Shown here: positions 52,313 to 61,209 of the stretch, in pieces
Layout: each line of letters begins with the position of its first letter
Position numbering within the stretch: position 1 is the first letter of the stretch
NCBI RefSeq assembly: GCF_036010665.1
Contig: NZ_CP108581.1
Coordinates: 4,569,501-4,633,500, forward strand
Direction: 5' to 3'
Origin: Microbispora sp. NBC_01189
GTDB lineage: Bacteria > Actinomycetota > Actinomycetes > Streptosporangiales > Streptosporangiaceae
DNA length: 64,000 nucleotides
Program-made: the position numbers and the translations under genes
The notes under the pieces: model-generated
The model's input: only the letters and a program-made list of their open reading frames with translations
Database searches by the model: none
What the model was told of the DNA's origin: nothing

Positions 52313-55300
52313 CTACGCCGCGACCCGCGCGGCCACCTCGTCGGGGGCCGGGAGATAGCCGTTCTCCACGAGGAAGCGGAAGCAGGAGTGGGCCCACTCC
52401 TCGTTGACCGGCGGGCATTCGATGCCGGACCCGTCCAGGGCCGCGGTCAGCACCCGGCACTCGTCCAGCGGGTTGACCCGCTCCTGCAGGTCGGGGTCGA
52501 GGGCGGCGTGCCGCATGGACGCCACGCGCAGGATCGGGGTCAGCGGGTAGAGGATGTGGTCCTCGTCGACCGCGAGGGCCTGCCGCCTGGCCTCCTCCTC
52601 CTCGACGACGTTGAGGGCGTAGCCGAACGACCGCAGCCACTCGTAGCACTGCTGCATCGTGGTCGGCTCCCGGTTGGTGATGTTGAAGTTCCGGCCGAGG
52701 TTCTCCTCCTGCAGGGAGGTGTAGACGATCGCCTTGGCCGTGTAGTCGACGGGCACCGCGTTGATGACGTCGTTGTAGAGCGGCAGCACGCCGAGGTCCA
52801 GGAAGCCCTTGAGGTAGACGTACAGGTAGTCGGTCTCGTGGGAGGCGCCGGTCTGGGTGTGACCGGTGATCATCCACGGCCGCTGCACGGTGACCGGCAC
52901 GCCGCGGTCGCGGGCGAGGGTGACGATCCGCTCGGAGACCCACTTCGTCCGGGGGTAGCCCGTGGGGATCTTTTTGGGCCGGTCGGTGAGGTCCTGCTCG
53001 GTGAAGGGGCGCTCCGCGCCCGTGCCCATGAAGACGTCCACGCTGGAGATCAGGTGGAACGCCTTGAGCCGGGTGGTCGTCGCCAGCCGTAGCAGCTCCT
53101 CCGTGCCGAGGACGTTCGCGGCCTTCATCGCCTCGTAGGGGTAGGTGAAGTTGACGATCGCGCCGCTGTGATAGATCGCGTCCAGCGACCCGGCCAGCTC
53201 GTCGTACGCCTCCTTCGACAGGCCGAGGGCCGGCTTGGCGAGGTCGCCGGTCACCACCCGCAGCCTCGACCGGTACGACTCGTCCCACGCCCGGTACTTG
53301 CGCAGCACCTCCTCCAGGCGGTCCCACGCCTCGTCCCGGCTCTGGCCGCGCACCAGGCAGTGCACGACCGCGTCGGTGCGCTCGATCAGCTCGACCGCGA
53401 CGAAGGCGCCGAGGTAGCCGGTGGCACCGGTGACCAGCACGTGCTCCGGCTCGAACCACCGGGCGCGCGGCAGGCCGTCGGGCCGTACGGCGGGGTCGAG
53501 CGTGACGTCGGCCTGCAGGTCGGCGAGCTGCTGAAGATAGAGGGCGGCGTTGTCCTGGGCGCTGCGCTCGCGCTGCTGGAGCTCGACGACCCGGGCGATG
53601 CCCTCGACGGTCGGCACGCGGAAGATGTCGTCGATCGGCAGCTCGATCGTGTGCTGGCGCGACAGCTGCGCGGCGAGCCGGGCCACCAGCAGCGAGTTGC
53701 CGCCGAGGGAGAAGAAGTCGGCCGTGACGCTGAGCCGGGGCAGGCCGAGCACCGAGGCGAAGGTCTCGGCGATCTCCGCCTCCAGCGTGGTGCGCGGCTC
53801 GACGAAGTCGCCCGCGGCCACCTCCTGCGGCGTGGGCAGCGCGGCGAGGTCGATCTTGCCGTGCCGGGTCAGCGGCATCCGCTCCAGCGTGACGAAGGCG
53901 CTCGGCACCATGTAGTCGGGCACCTGCCCGAGCACGTGGTTGACCAGCGCCTCCTGGGTCAGAATGCGGCCGCTCACCGGCACCACGTACGCGACCAGGC
54001 GCGGCATGCCGGGCTGGTCCTCGCGTACGGTGACCACGGCCTCGGAGACGAGGGGGTGGCGCAGCACCACGTTCTCGACCTCGGCCGGCTCGACCCGGAA
54101 CCCGCGGATCTTGACCTGGGTGTCGGCCCGGCCGAGGAACTCGATGGTGCCGTCGGGCCGGTAGCGGGCCAGGTCGCCGGTCCGGTAGAGCCGGCCCCCC
54201 GGCGTGAACGGGTCGGGCAGGAAGCGCTCCGCGGTCATCGCGGGGCGGTTGACGTAGCCGCGGGCCGTGCCCTCGCCGCCGATGTACAGCTCGCCCGGCA
54301 CCCCCGGGGGCACCGGGTGGAGCCGCCGGTCCAGCAGGTGGATCCGCGCGTCCGGGATCGGGCGGCCGATCGGCACGCGGGGCGCGTCGGCGTCCGCCGG
54401 CGACACCGGATGCACCGAGGCCCACACCGTGGCCTCCGTCGGGCCGTACTCGTTGAACAGCGCGGCGTCCGGCGAGTGGCGGAAGTGCTCGGCGACCAGG
54501 CTCGGCGGGAGCGCCTCGCCCGCGACGACGGTCGCGCGGACCGACGGGCGGGGCTCCGGGTCGGTCTCCAGCAGCAGGGCGTACTGCGAGGGCACGCCGT
54601 CGACGTGGGTGACCTCGCGGTTCCGGATGAGCCGGCCCAGCAGGCGGGGGTCGAGCACCTCCGTCTCGGTCGGCAGCACGACCGTGCCGCCGCGGGTGAG
54701 CGTCCAGTAGAGGCCGCCGCCGGCCGCGTCGAAGGTCAGCGGCGCGAGCACCAGGTAGCGCTCGGGCAGGCCCGGCCCCTCGCAGGCCGTACGGGCCTCG
54801 GTGGCGTGCGCGATCTGCCGGTGCTCGACCGCGACGCCCTTGGGCCGGCCGGTCGACCCGGAGGTGTAGATGACGTAGGCCAGGTTGGCGGGACCCGCCG
54901 CGACGACCGCACGGCCCGCGGGCTGATCGGGGTCGGTGACGGGAACGCTGACCCGGGCCCGCCCGGCCAGCGTGACGGGCAGGGCGGCCAGGGCCTCCGC
55001 GCGTCCGACGAGCAGGCCGATCCCGGCGTCGTCGGCGATGAACGTCAGCCGGTCGGCCGGGTAGGAGGGGTCGAGCGGCACGTACGCCGCCCCGGCCTTG
55101 AGCACGCCGAGCAGGGCCACCACACTGTGCGGCGACCGGTCGACCACGACGCCCACCCGTGACTCGGGGCCGGCGCCCCGCGCGACCAGCTCGGCCGCGA
55201 GCGCGTCCGCGCGGCCGTCGAGGGAGGCGTAGCTGATCTCGACGCCGCCGCCGGTGATCGCCGTACGCTCCGGGTGCGCCTGGGCCGCCCGCTCGACGAG

Positions 55301-56815
55301 CGCGTGCAGGGTGAGCGACCGGTCGCGGCCGGTCCGCGTGTCGTTCCATCCGGCCACGATCCGCTCGTGCTCCTCCGGGGTGAGCAGCGGGATGTCGGCG
55401 AGCGGGTGGTCGGGGCGGGCCAGCCCCTCGGTGAGCACCACCAGGACGTGGCCGAGGAACCGCTCGACCGTGCCCCGGTCGAACAGGTCGGTGTTGTACT
55501 GCGCGCGCAGGTGCAGGCCGTCGCCGCGCCGCACCGCGAACAGGTCGATGTCGTGCGGGGTCCAGGTCACCGGCAGGTCGAGGGGCCGCGCCACCGCGCC
55601 GGGCAGGGCGCGGTCCTCGGTGTCCTCCTCGAAGGCGAAGGTGGTCTGGAACAGCGGCGTGCGGCTCAGGTCGCGCTGGGGCTGCGCCGCGTCCACGATC
55701 CGGTCGAACGGGAGCCGCGCGTGCGCCAGGGCCTGCGCGCGGGCGTCGGCGACGCGCCCGGTCAGCGCGCCGAGGCCGTCGCCGGCCCGCAGTTCGACGC
55801 GCAGCGGCACGATGTTCTCCAGCGGCCCGACCGTGCTGTCCCGCGTGCCGTCCAGTGCGGTGCCCTCGGTGGCGGTGCTGCCGGGGGCGGTCCACGATCC
55901 CGTCGCCGGGACGCCGATCGCGAGGTCGTTCTGCTGGGAGTAACGCGAGAGCACGGCGGCGTACGCGGCCAGCAGCGTCGGCCCGGGGTCCTCGCGCCCG
56001 GCGGTCAGCGCGTCGGCCAGGGAGGCGGGCACCGGGACCGTGACCGCGTCGCCGTGGATGGTCTTCAGCGGCGGGCGCGGCCGGTCGGTCGGCAGCTCCA
56101 GCGGGCTGAGGGCGGCCAGCCGGGCACGCCAGTAGTCGACGGCCTCACCCGCGTCGTCGCTCTCGCTCCAGCCGCGCTGGGCGTCCACGAGCGAACGGAA
56201 GTCGGCGGGCGTGCCGGCGGGCGTGCCGGCGGGCGTCTCGGTGGGCAGGGCCTCGGCGCCGCCGGACAGCGCCGTGTAGCGCGACAGCACCTCGTCGACG
56301 ATCAGCCGGACCGAGCGCCGGTCGGCGACCATCTGGTGCGCGGTGAGCAGGAAGACGTGGTCGTCCGGGGCGGCGCGCAGCAGCGACGCGCGGACCAGCG
56401 GCCCCCTGCCGAGGTCGAAGCGGGTCGCGGTCTCGGCCGCCGCGACCCGCGCGAGCTCGCCGTCGAGGTCGCCGGGGTCGATGTCGTGGACGGGCAGCCG
56501 CAGCGTCACCGCCGCCGCGGTGGTGGCGATGGCCTGGCCGTTGACCTCGCGGAAGGTCGCCCGCAGCACCTCGTGCCGCTGCACCACGGCGACGAGCGCC
56601 TGCTGCATCGCCGCCGGGTCGATCGGGCCGGACAGCCGCACCGCGGCGCTGACCTGCCAGGGTTTGGCGTTGTCCAGCTGGTGCAGCAGCCACAGGCGGC
56701 GCTGCTCCAGGAGAAGGGTGCTCGGTGTCGTCTCGACCGATCCGTCCAGGAGCTTGGCGAGCAGCGCACGCTTCTCCTCCGGGGTCATCGACTCCAATTC
56801 CGGCCGCTGGCTCAT
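52313..56815 (-). CDS. NRPS: C(mutated)-A-T-thioester reductase
   Basis: 1500 residues from ATG 56815. Condensation domain (about 30-450) whose HHxxxDG core reads HQMVADR at residues 160-166: the catalytic second His is Gln and the Gly is Arg. Adenylation domain (about 480-1000) with [28 protein letters not shown] and [15 protein letters not shown], pocket by eye D-A-G-G-V-A-E-V-W-K. T domain [11 protein letters not shown] (Ser near 1040). NAD(P)-binding reductase from [18 protein letters not shown] (about 1125) to the end, which would release an aldehyde or alcohol. [12 protein letters not shown] repeat sits in the C domain. Probably the terminal module, with chain transfer possibly needing another C domain. 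Confidence 0.9.
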   Translation of the reverse strand: MSQRPELESMTPEEKRALLAKLLDGSVETTPSTLLLEQRRLWLLHQLDNAKPWQVSAAVRLSGPIDPAAMQQALVAVVQRHEVLRATFREVNGQAIATTAAAVTLRLPVHDIDPGDLDGELARVAAAETATRFDLGRGPLVRASLLRAAPDDHVFLLTAHQMVADRRSVRLIVDEVLSRYTALSGGAEALPTETPAGTPAGTPADFRSLVDAQRGWSESDDAGEAVDYWRARLAALSPLELPTDRPRPPLKTIHGDAVTVPVPASLADALTAGREDPGPTLLAAYAAVLSRYSQQNDLAIGVPATGSWTAPGSTATEGTALDGTRDSTVGPLENIVPLRVELRAGDGLGALTGRVADARAQALAHARLPFDRIVDAAQPQRDLSRTPLFQTTFAFEEDTEDRALPGAVARPLDLPVTWTPHDIDLFAVRRGDGLHLRAQYNTDLFDRGTVERFLGHVLVVLTEGLARPDHPLADIPLLTPEEHERIVAGWNDTRTGRDRSLTLHALVERAAQAHPERTAITGGGVEISYASLDGRADALAAELVARGAGPESRVGVVVDRSPHSVVALLGVLKAGAAYVPLDPSYPADRLTFIADDAGIGLLVGRAEALAALPVTLAGRARVSVPVTDPDQPAGRAVVAAGPANLAYVIYTSGSTGRPKGVAVEHRQIAHATEARTACEGPGLPERYLVLAPLTFDAAGGGLYWTLTRGGTVVLPTETEVLDPRLLGRLIRNREVTHVDGVPSQYALLLETDPEPRPSVRATVVAGEALPPSLVAEHFRHSPDAALFNEYGPTEATVWASVHPVSPADADAPRVPIGRPIPDARIHLLDRRLHPVPPGVPGELYIGGEGTARGYVNRPAMTAERFLPDPFTPGGRLYRTGDLARYRPDGTIEFLGRADTQVKIRGFRVEPAEVENVVLRHPLVSEAVVTVREDQPGMPRLVAYVVPVSGRILTQEALVNHVLGQVPDYMVPSAFVTLERMPLTRHGKIDLAALPTPQEVAAGDFVEPRTTLEAEIAETFASVLGLPRLSVTADFFSLGGNSLLVARLAAQLSRQHTIELPIDDIFRVPTVEGIARVVELQQRERSAQDNAALYLQQLADLQADVTLDPAVRPDGLPRARWFEPEHVLVTGATGYLGAFVAVELIERTDAVVHCLVRGQSRDEAWDRLEEVLRKYRAWDESYRSRLRVVTGDLAKPALGLSKEAYDELAGSLDAIYHSGAIVNFTYPYEAMKAANVLGTEELLRLATTTRLKAFHLISSVDVFMGTGAERPFTEQDLTDRPKKIPTGYPRTKWVSERIVTLARDRGVPVTVQRPWMITGHTQTGASHETDYLYVYLKGFLDLGVLPLYNDVINAVPVDYTAKAIVYTSLQEENLGRNFNITNREPTTMQQCYEWLRSFGYALNVVEEEEARRQALAVDEDHILYPLTPILRVASMRHAALDPDLQERVNPLDECRVLTAALDGSGIECPPVNEEWAHSCFRFLVENGYLPAPDEVAARVAA

Positions 56816-56850
56816 GTGTCGTACTCCTGTCGGTGGATGCGAATCGGGGT

Positions 56851-57051
56851 TCAGGCGGCGTGCTCGCGCAGCGACCGGGGGCGCATGTCGATCCAGACCT
56901 TCTCGATGTGGTCCAGGCACTCCTGCTTGCGGCCCGTGACGCCGACGCCGGCCCAGCCGGGCGGCACGGGCCGGTCGGCGAACCAGATGGAGTACTGCTC
57001 CTCGTCGTTCACGACGACCTGGAAGACGGTCTCGGGGTCATCGATGCCCAT
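56851..57051 (-). CDS. MbtH-like protein
   Basis: 66 residues with the full family pattern: [41 protein letters not shown]. Binds and stabilises A domains of NRPSs. ATG 57051 has AGGAGA upstream. It lies between the two NRPS genes of the operon. Confidence 0.96.
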   Translation of the reverse strand: MGIDDPETVFQVVVNDEEQYSIWFADRPVPPGWAGVGVTGRKQECLDHIEKVWIDMRPRSLREHAA

Positions 57052-57086
57052 GGGGATCTCCTAAAGGGGGGATGGGAAGGCCCGGC

Positions 57087-60000
57087 TCAGCCGAGCCGGC
57101 GGAGCAACTGGTCGATGTCGGCGTCCGACAGTCCGGCGAGCTCGCCCAACGCGGCGGACGAGGCGTCGGCGGAGGCGCGGGCACGCTCCTCCTCCAGCGC
57201 CGCGACGGCCTCGGCGAGGCCGGCCACGGTCGCCCTGCGGAAGAAGTCGCGCACCGGGACGAGCACGCCGAGCTGGTCCCGCACCCGGCCGATGACCTTG
57301 GCGGCGAGCACGGAGTGCCCGCCCAGGGCGAAGAAGTCGGCGTGGACGCCGAACTCCGGCACCGGCAGCACGTCCCGGAAGACGGAGATGATCGTGCGCT
57401 CCAGGCGGTTGCGCGGCGGGGTCTCGTCGATGCCCTCCCGCAGCGCGTCGGCGCACATCGCGGTGAGCGCCGCCCGGTCGATCCCGCCGTCCGGCAGCCG
57501 GGGCAGCTCGCGCAGGACGCCGAACGCGGCGGGTGTCCCGGGCTCCTCCGATCCCGTACGGACCCGGCCGCGCGCGTTCGCCAGGGCCTCCCGCACGGTG
57601 GCCACCAGGGCCTCGCGCGTCCGGGGCGTGGTGGCCGCCTGCGCGTCCACGGGCACCAGCCAGCCGACGAGCCGCGGCCCGGCCCCGGTCTCGCCGGGTA
57701 CGACCGCGGCCTCGCGCACCCCCTCGACCTCGGCCAGCCGCTTCTCGATCCGGTCCGGCCGTACGACGTGGTCGCCCAGGACCAGGCGGCCGTCGGCGTA
57801 GCCCGCGAAGCGCAGCTCACCGGAGGGGGTGCACCGGTAGCGCTCACCGGTCGCCACGTGCGCCGCGCTGTCCACCACGGCGGGACCGGACAGCCACAGC
57901 TCGCCGACGACGCCCGGGGGCACCGGCTCGCCCGTCTCGTCCAGCAGTCGCCGGACGGTCCCGGCGAGCGGCGGGCCGGACACCTCCCCCAGGGGAGACA
58001 GGCTCACCGGAGCCGCCGACAGCGGCGTCCGCCTACCGAGGAAGACTGGGTTCCCGGTGCGGCCGAGCGCCTCGGCCAGGTCGTCGGAGACGAATGGACC
58101 CACGCAGACCAGCCGGGCGTCCGGCGGCGGCACATAGCCCTCGGTCAGCAGCCGGCGCCAGCCCTGCGGCGCGGCGACCACCACGGTGCCGTTCGCGGTC
58201 CCGCCTGCCGGTGCGTCCGTGAGGACCAGGCGGGAGCCGGCGGTCAGCGGCGCGAGCAGGTCGGCCAGGTCCACCGGCCCGCCGTCGGAGACGAGGACGA
58301 CCTCGTCGTCCGGGCCGAGCCCCAGCCGCGCGGCCACCGCCGTCGCCGCGGCGGCCAGCGCGCGGTGGGAGAACACGACCGGGTGTCCGTCGCGATCGTC
58401 ACCGTTCACCTGCCAGGCGGGCGATCCGGCCCGCGCCGAGCCGGAGGGCACCTGGTCGAAGCGGGGGCCGGTGGTGACCAGCCAGTCGTCCGCCGTGAAC
58501 GTGACGAACGCACCATCACGCGGGTGGCGCGAGCCGTACGTGAGGACCGCGCCCGTCTCGAAGACCGCCAGCGCCGCGACGACGAGCGCCGCCGACGGCA
58601 GCGGCGGCGTCGCGACGACGACGCCCGGCCCGACGCCCTCGGCCCGCAGCCGCGCCGCGAGGCTGGCAGCGGCCGTACGCAGGTCGGCGTGGCTCATCTC
58701 GGCGTCGGCGGCGCGGACCGTGCGGGACCGGCCGGAAGATCGGTCGGCGAGCAGGTCGAGGAGAGTGCCGTCCGGCAGCACGGGAGTCTCCTCGCGCGAC
58801 CGGCGCTCTGCGAGCGCGCGCTCCCCGGCGTCCGCGCGTGGGAGCGCGCCCCAGCGTACGCCGGGGTCGCGGCGGACCTCGGCCAGCACCGCGCGGTAGA
58901 CGTCCAGCAGCAGCCGCGCCGTGTCCGGGTCGTACAGGTCGCGGTCGTAGTCGAGCCGCAGCCGCAGGCCGTCGGCGTCCGGCAGGACCGTCAGCCACAG
59001 GTCGAACTTCGCCGACGTGACGGCGAGGTCGACCGGGACCATGGTCAGCTCGGGCAGCCGCGCGAGGACGCCGGGCGTGTTCTGCATGGAGAACATCACG
59101 TCGAACACCGGGTTGCGGTCGACGACCCGCGGCAGGCGCAGCTCCTCCACCAGCCGGTCGAACGGCATCTCCTGGTGGGAGAAGGCCTCCACGCAGGTGT
59201 CGCGTACGGCGCGCACGGCGTCGCCGAACCCGGCGCCCTCCGGCAGGCGGGTGCGCAGCACGAGCGGGTTGGCGAAGAACCCGATGACGTCCTCGGCGTC
59301 GGGGTGGTGCCGCCCGGCCACCGGGGTGCCGACCGCGACGTCCGGCTGCCCCGTGACACGGGCGAGGGTCACCGCGAACGCGGCGAGCAGGACCATGAAC
59401 GGGGTCGCCTCACAGCCCCTGCCGAGGGCGTCGAGGGCCGCCGCCTCGCCGGCGGGCAGCGTCTCCTCCAGCCGGCCCGCGGCCATGCGCCGCTGGGCCT
59501 GGCGGGGGTGGTCGACGGGCAGGGGGAGCGGCCGGACCCCCGCCAGCGTTCCGCACCAGTGCGCGACCAGGTCGCGCAGCGGCTCGCCGGCGAGGGAGTC
59601 CTCCCGCCAGGCGATGTAGTCGGCGTACTGGATGGGCAGCTCGGGAAGCGGGCCCTCGCCGTCGAGCAGGCGGCGGTAGCTTTCGGCGAGGTCGCGGTAG
59701 AAGACCTCGATCGACCAGCCGTCGCAGCAGATGTGGTGGATGACCACGATCAGGGTGTGCCGGTCGGCGGCCTCCCGCACCAGCAGCACCCGCAGCAGCG
59801 GCGGCTCGTCCAGCACGAACGGCAGGCTCGCCTGCTCCTCTGCCGCGCGCTGCACGTACTGCTCGGCGGCCTCGGGATCGAGGTGCGAGCAGTCGACCGT
59901 GGGCAGCGCCACCAGCGTCTCCACCGCGACGACCTGACGGGGGTCGCCGTCGACCACCCCGACCCCCGCGCGGAGGCTCTCGTGCCGGGCGACCACCTGG

Positions 60001-60206
60001 TTCAGCGCCCGCTGGAGCAGCACCGGGTCGAGCCAGCCGGTGAGCCGCACCGCGCTGGTGACGTTGTACGCGGCGTTGGCGGCGGGGTCCCACTGACACA
60101 GGAACCACAGCTGCCGCTGGGACGGCGCGGCGGGCAGGATCATCATGGCGCCGTAGTCGCGTTCGGGGCCGCTGCCGACCGCGCCGACGTAGGACGAGCT
60201 CGTCAT
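57087..60206 (-). CDS. NRPS: C-A*-T with a non-functional adenylation domain
   Basis: 1039 residues; ATG 60206 overlaps the thioesterase stop (ATGA). The C domain has an intact HHICCDG (about 156-162). The following A-like region (about 470-900) has lost its motifs: the TSGSTGxPKG loop is replaced by AWQVNGDDRDGHPVVFSHRA, no YGPTE is found, the YRTGD position reads YRCTPSG, and the final Lys motif reads LPDGGIDRAAL. The T domain is good (FFALGGHSVLAAKV, Ser near 960). The carrier must therefore be loaded in trans, most simply by the stand-alone A domain at 48778. A loaded T domain would feed the terminal module. Confidence 0.88.
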   Translation of the reverse strand: MTSSSYVGAVGSGPERDYGAMMILPAAPSQRQLWFLCQWDPAANAAYNVTSAVRLTGWLDPVLLQRALNQVVARHESLRAGVGVVDGDPRQVVAVETLVALPTVDCSHLDPEAAEQYVQRAAEEQASLPFVLDEPPLLRVLLVREAADRHTLIVVIHHICCDGWSIEVFYRDLAESYRRLLDGEGPLPELPIQYADYIAWREDSLAGEPLRDLVAHWCGTLAGVRPLPLPVDHPRQAQRRMAAGRLEETLPAGEAAALDALGRGCEATPFMVLLAAFAVTLARVTGQPDVAVGTPVAGRHHPDAEDVIGFFANPLVLRTRLPEGAGFGDAVRAVRDTCVEAFSHQEMPFDRLVEELRLPRVVDRNPVFDVMFSMQNTPGVLARLPELTMVPVDLAVTSAKFDLWLTVLPDADGLRLRLDYDRDLYDPDTARLLLDVYRAVLAEVRRDPGVRWGALPRADAGERALAERRSREETPVLPDGTLLDLLADRSSGRSRTVRAADAEMSHADLRTAAASLAARLRAEGVGPGVVVATPPLPSAALVVAALAVFETGAVLTYGSRHPRDGAFVTFTADDWLVTTGPRFDQVPSGSARAGSPAWQVNGDDRDGHPVVFSHRALAAAATAVAARLGLGPDDEVVLVSDGGPVDLADLLAPLTAGSRLVLTDAPAGGTANGTVVVAAPQGWRRLLTEGYVPPPDARLVCVGPFVSDDLAEALGRTGNPVFLGRRTPLSAAPVSLSPLGEVSGPPLAGTVRRLLDETGEPVPPGVVGELWLSGPAVVDSAAHVATGERYRCTPSGELRFAGYADGRLVLGDHVVRPDRIEKRLAEVEGVREAAVVPGETGAGPRLVGWLVPVDAQAATTPRTREALVATVREALANARGRVRTGSEEPGTPAAFGVLRELPRLPDGGIDRAALTAMCADALREGIDETPPRNRLERTIISVFRDVLPVPEFGVHADFFALGGHSVLAAKVIGRVRDQLGVLVPVRDFFRRATVAGLAEAVAALEEERARASADASSAALGELAGLSDADIDQLLRRLG

Positions 60207-60985
60207 CGTTCGATTCCCCCGATGTCCCCGGTTTCCCTGGCAGGCGTCGTCGTGGTCAGGGCGTCCTCGATGAGGCGGACGATCCGGCCCTCGTGCTCCC
60301 GGACGAAGAAGTGGCCGCCGTCGAACGTCGTCACGCGGCACTCCCCGGACGTCAGTTCCGCCCACGCGCCGCCGGCGGCGACATCCACCTCGTCGTCGCG
60401 GCCGTGCAGGACGTGGACCGGCACCGGCAGCGGCGCGAGCGGCCGGAAGCGGTAGTTCTCTGCCACCGCCAGGTCGGCGCGGATCGTCGGCAGCATCAGG
60501 TCGATCAGTTCCGGATAGGCCAGCACCTCGGCGTCGAGGCCCTGGCCCTGGTGGAGCCACGCCACGAGCTCGTCGCGCGGCAGGTCGTGCGCGGGGTCGA
60601 ACCGCACCAGGTGGGGCGCCTCCAGGCCCGCGACGAACAGCCCGGCGGGCAGCGGCAGGCCGGCGTCGCGGATCCGCCGGGTCAGCTCGAAGGCCACCAG
60701 CGCGCCCATGCTGTGGCCGAAGAACGCGTAACGCCGCCCGGTGAGCGGGGTGACGGCGGTGAGCAGGGCGGCGGTCAGCCGGTCGAGGTCCGGGATCGCC
60801 GGCTCGCTGAGGCGCACCTCCCGGCCCGGCAGGCACGCGGCGGTGACGCGCAGGCTCCGGGTGTGGCGCTGCCACCCCCGGAACACCGACCCGCTGCCTC
60901 CGGCGTGCGGAAAGCACACGAGTTCGCACGCCGGATCCGGCACATCGGCGAACGAGGCCAACCAGCATGATCTCATGCGGGCCAT
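60203..60985 (-). CDS. Type II (external) thioesterase
   Basis: 260 residues from ATG 60985, which has GGAGG at 5-nt spacing; a GTG two codons upstream overlaps that site. RifR/GrsT-like: VCFPHAGGSGSVFRGW at the N-terminus, nucleophile Ser in FFGHSMGALVAFEL (about 91), Asp in VLHGRDDEV and His in FDGGHFFV. It edits mis-primed carrier domains. First gene of the leftward NRPS operon, overlapping the next start. Confidence 0.92.
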   Translation of the reverse strand: MARMRSCWLASFADVPDPACELVCFPHAGGSGSVFRGWQRHTRSLRVTAACLPGREVRLSEPAIPDLDRLTAALLTAVTPLTGRRYAFFGHSMGALVAFELTRRIRDAGLPLPAGLFVAGLEAPHLVRFDPAHDLPRDELVAWLHQGQGLDAEVLAYPELIDLMLPTIRADLAVAENYRFRPLAPLPVPVHVLHGRDDEVDVAAGGAWAELTSGECRVTTFDGGHFFVREHEGRIVRLIEDALTTTTPARETGDIGGIER

Positions 60986-61005
60986 GCACACCTCCGTGGA
61001 AATAT

Positions 61006-61061
61006 CGGATCCCGCCGCGGGTAATTCGTGAATTCATGGCACAGCTTTACCGCGGGATCCG
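61006..61061. promoter_or_regulatory. Long-spacer inverted repeat between divergent NRPS operons
   Basis: CGGATCCCGC (61006-61015) and GCGGGATCCG (61052-61061) are a perfect 10-bp inverted repeat around a 36-bp spacer that contains TAATTCGTGAATTC. It lies upstream of the thioesterase gene, whose strand also has TTGACG in this region. Possible operator for the leftward operon. Confidence 0.45.
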
Positions 61062-61081
61062 TCAAGAATTCGTTCGGAAAC

Positions 61082-61136
61082 TGAGAGAACGCCGGTAGAC
61101 GCCTGAGAACCGGGCGAGAGCGGGTCTTCTTACATT
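61082..61136 (+). promoter_or_regulatory. SARP-type promoter of the FAAL/NRPS operon
   Basis: TGAGAGAA (61082), TGAGAACC (61104) and CGAGAGCG (61115) are spaced 22 and 11 bp; 8 bp after the last comes TACATT (61131-61136), a TANNNT -10. Same layout and same GAGA core as the promoters at 40374-40461 and 4181-4213. The start codon is 73 bp downstream. Confidence 0.65.
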
Positions 61137-61209
61137 CTGATCGCCGCCTCGTCGGTAATGCCGCGCCGGGCTCCGCCCGCCGCAGTCACCACGCGAAGGA
61201 GCCCCAGCG

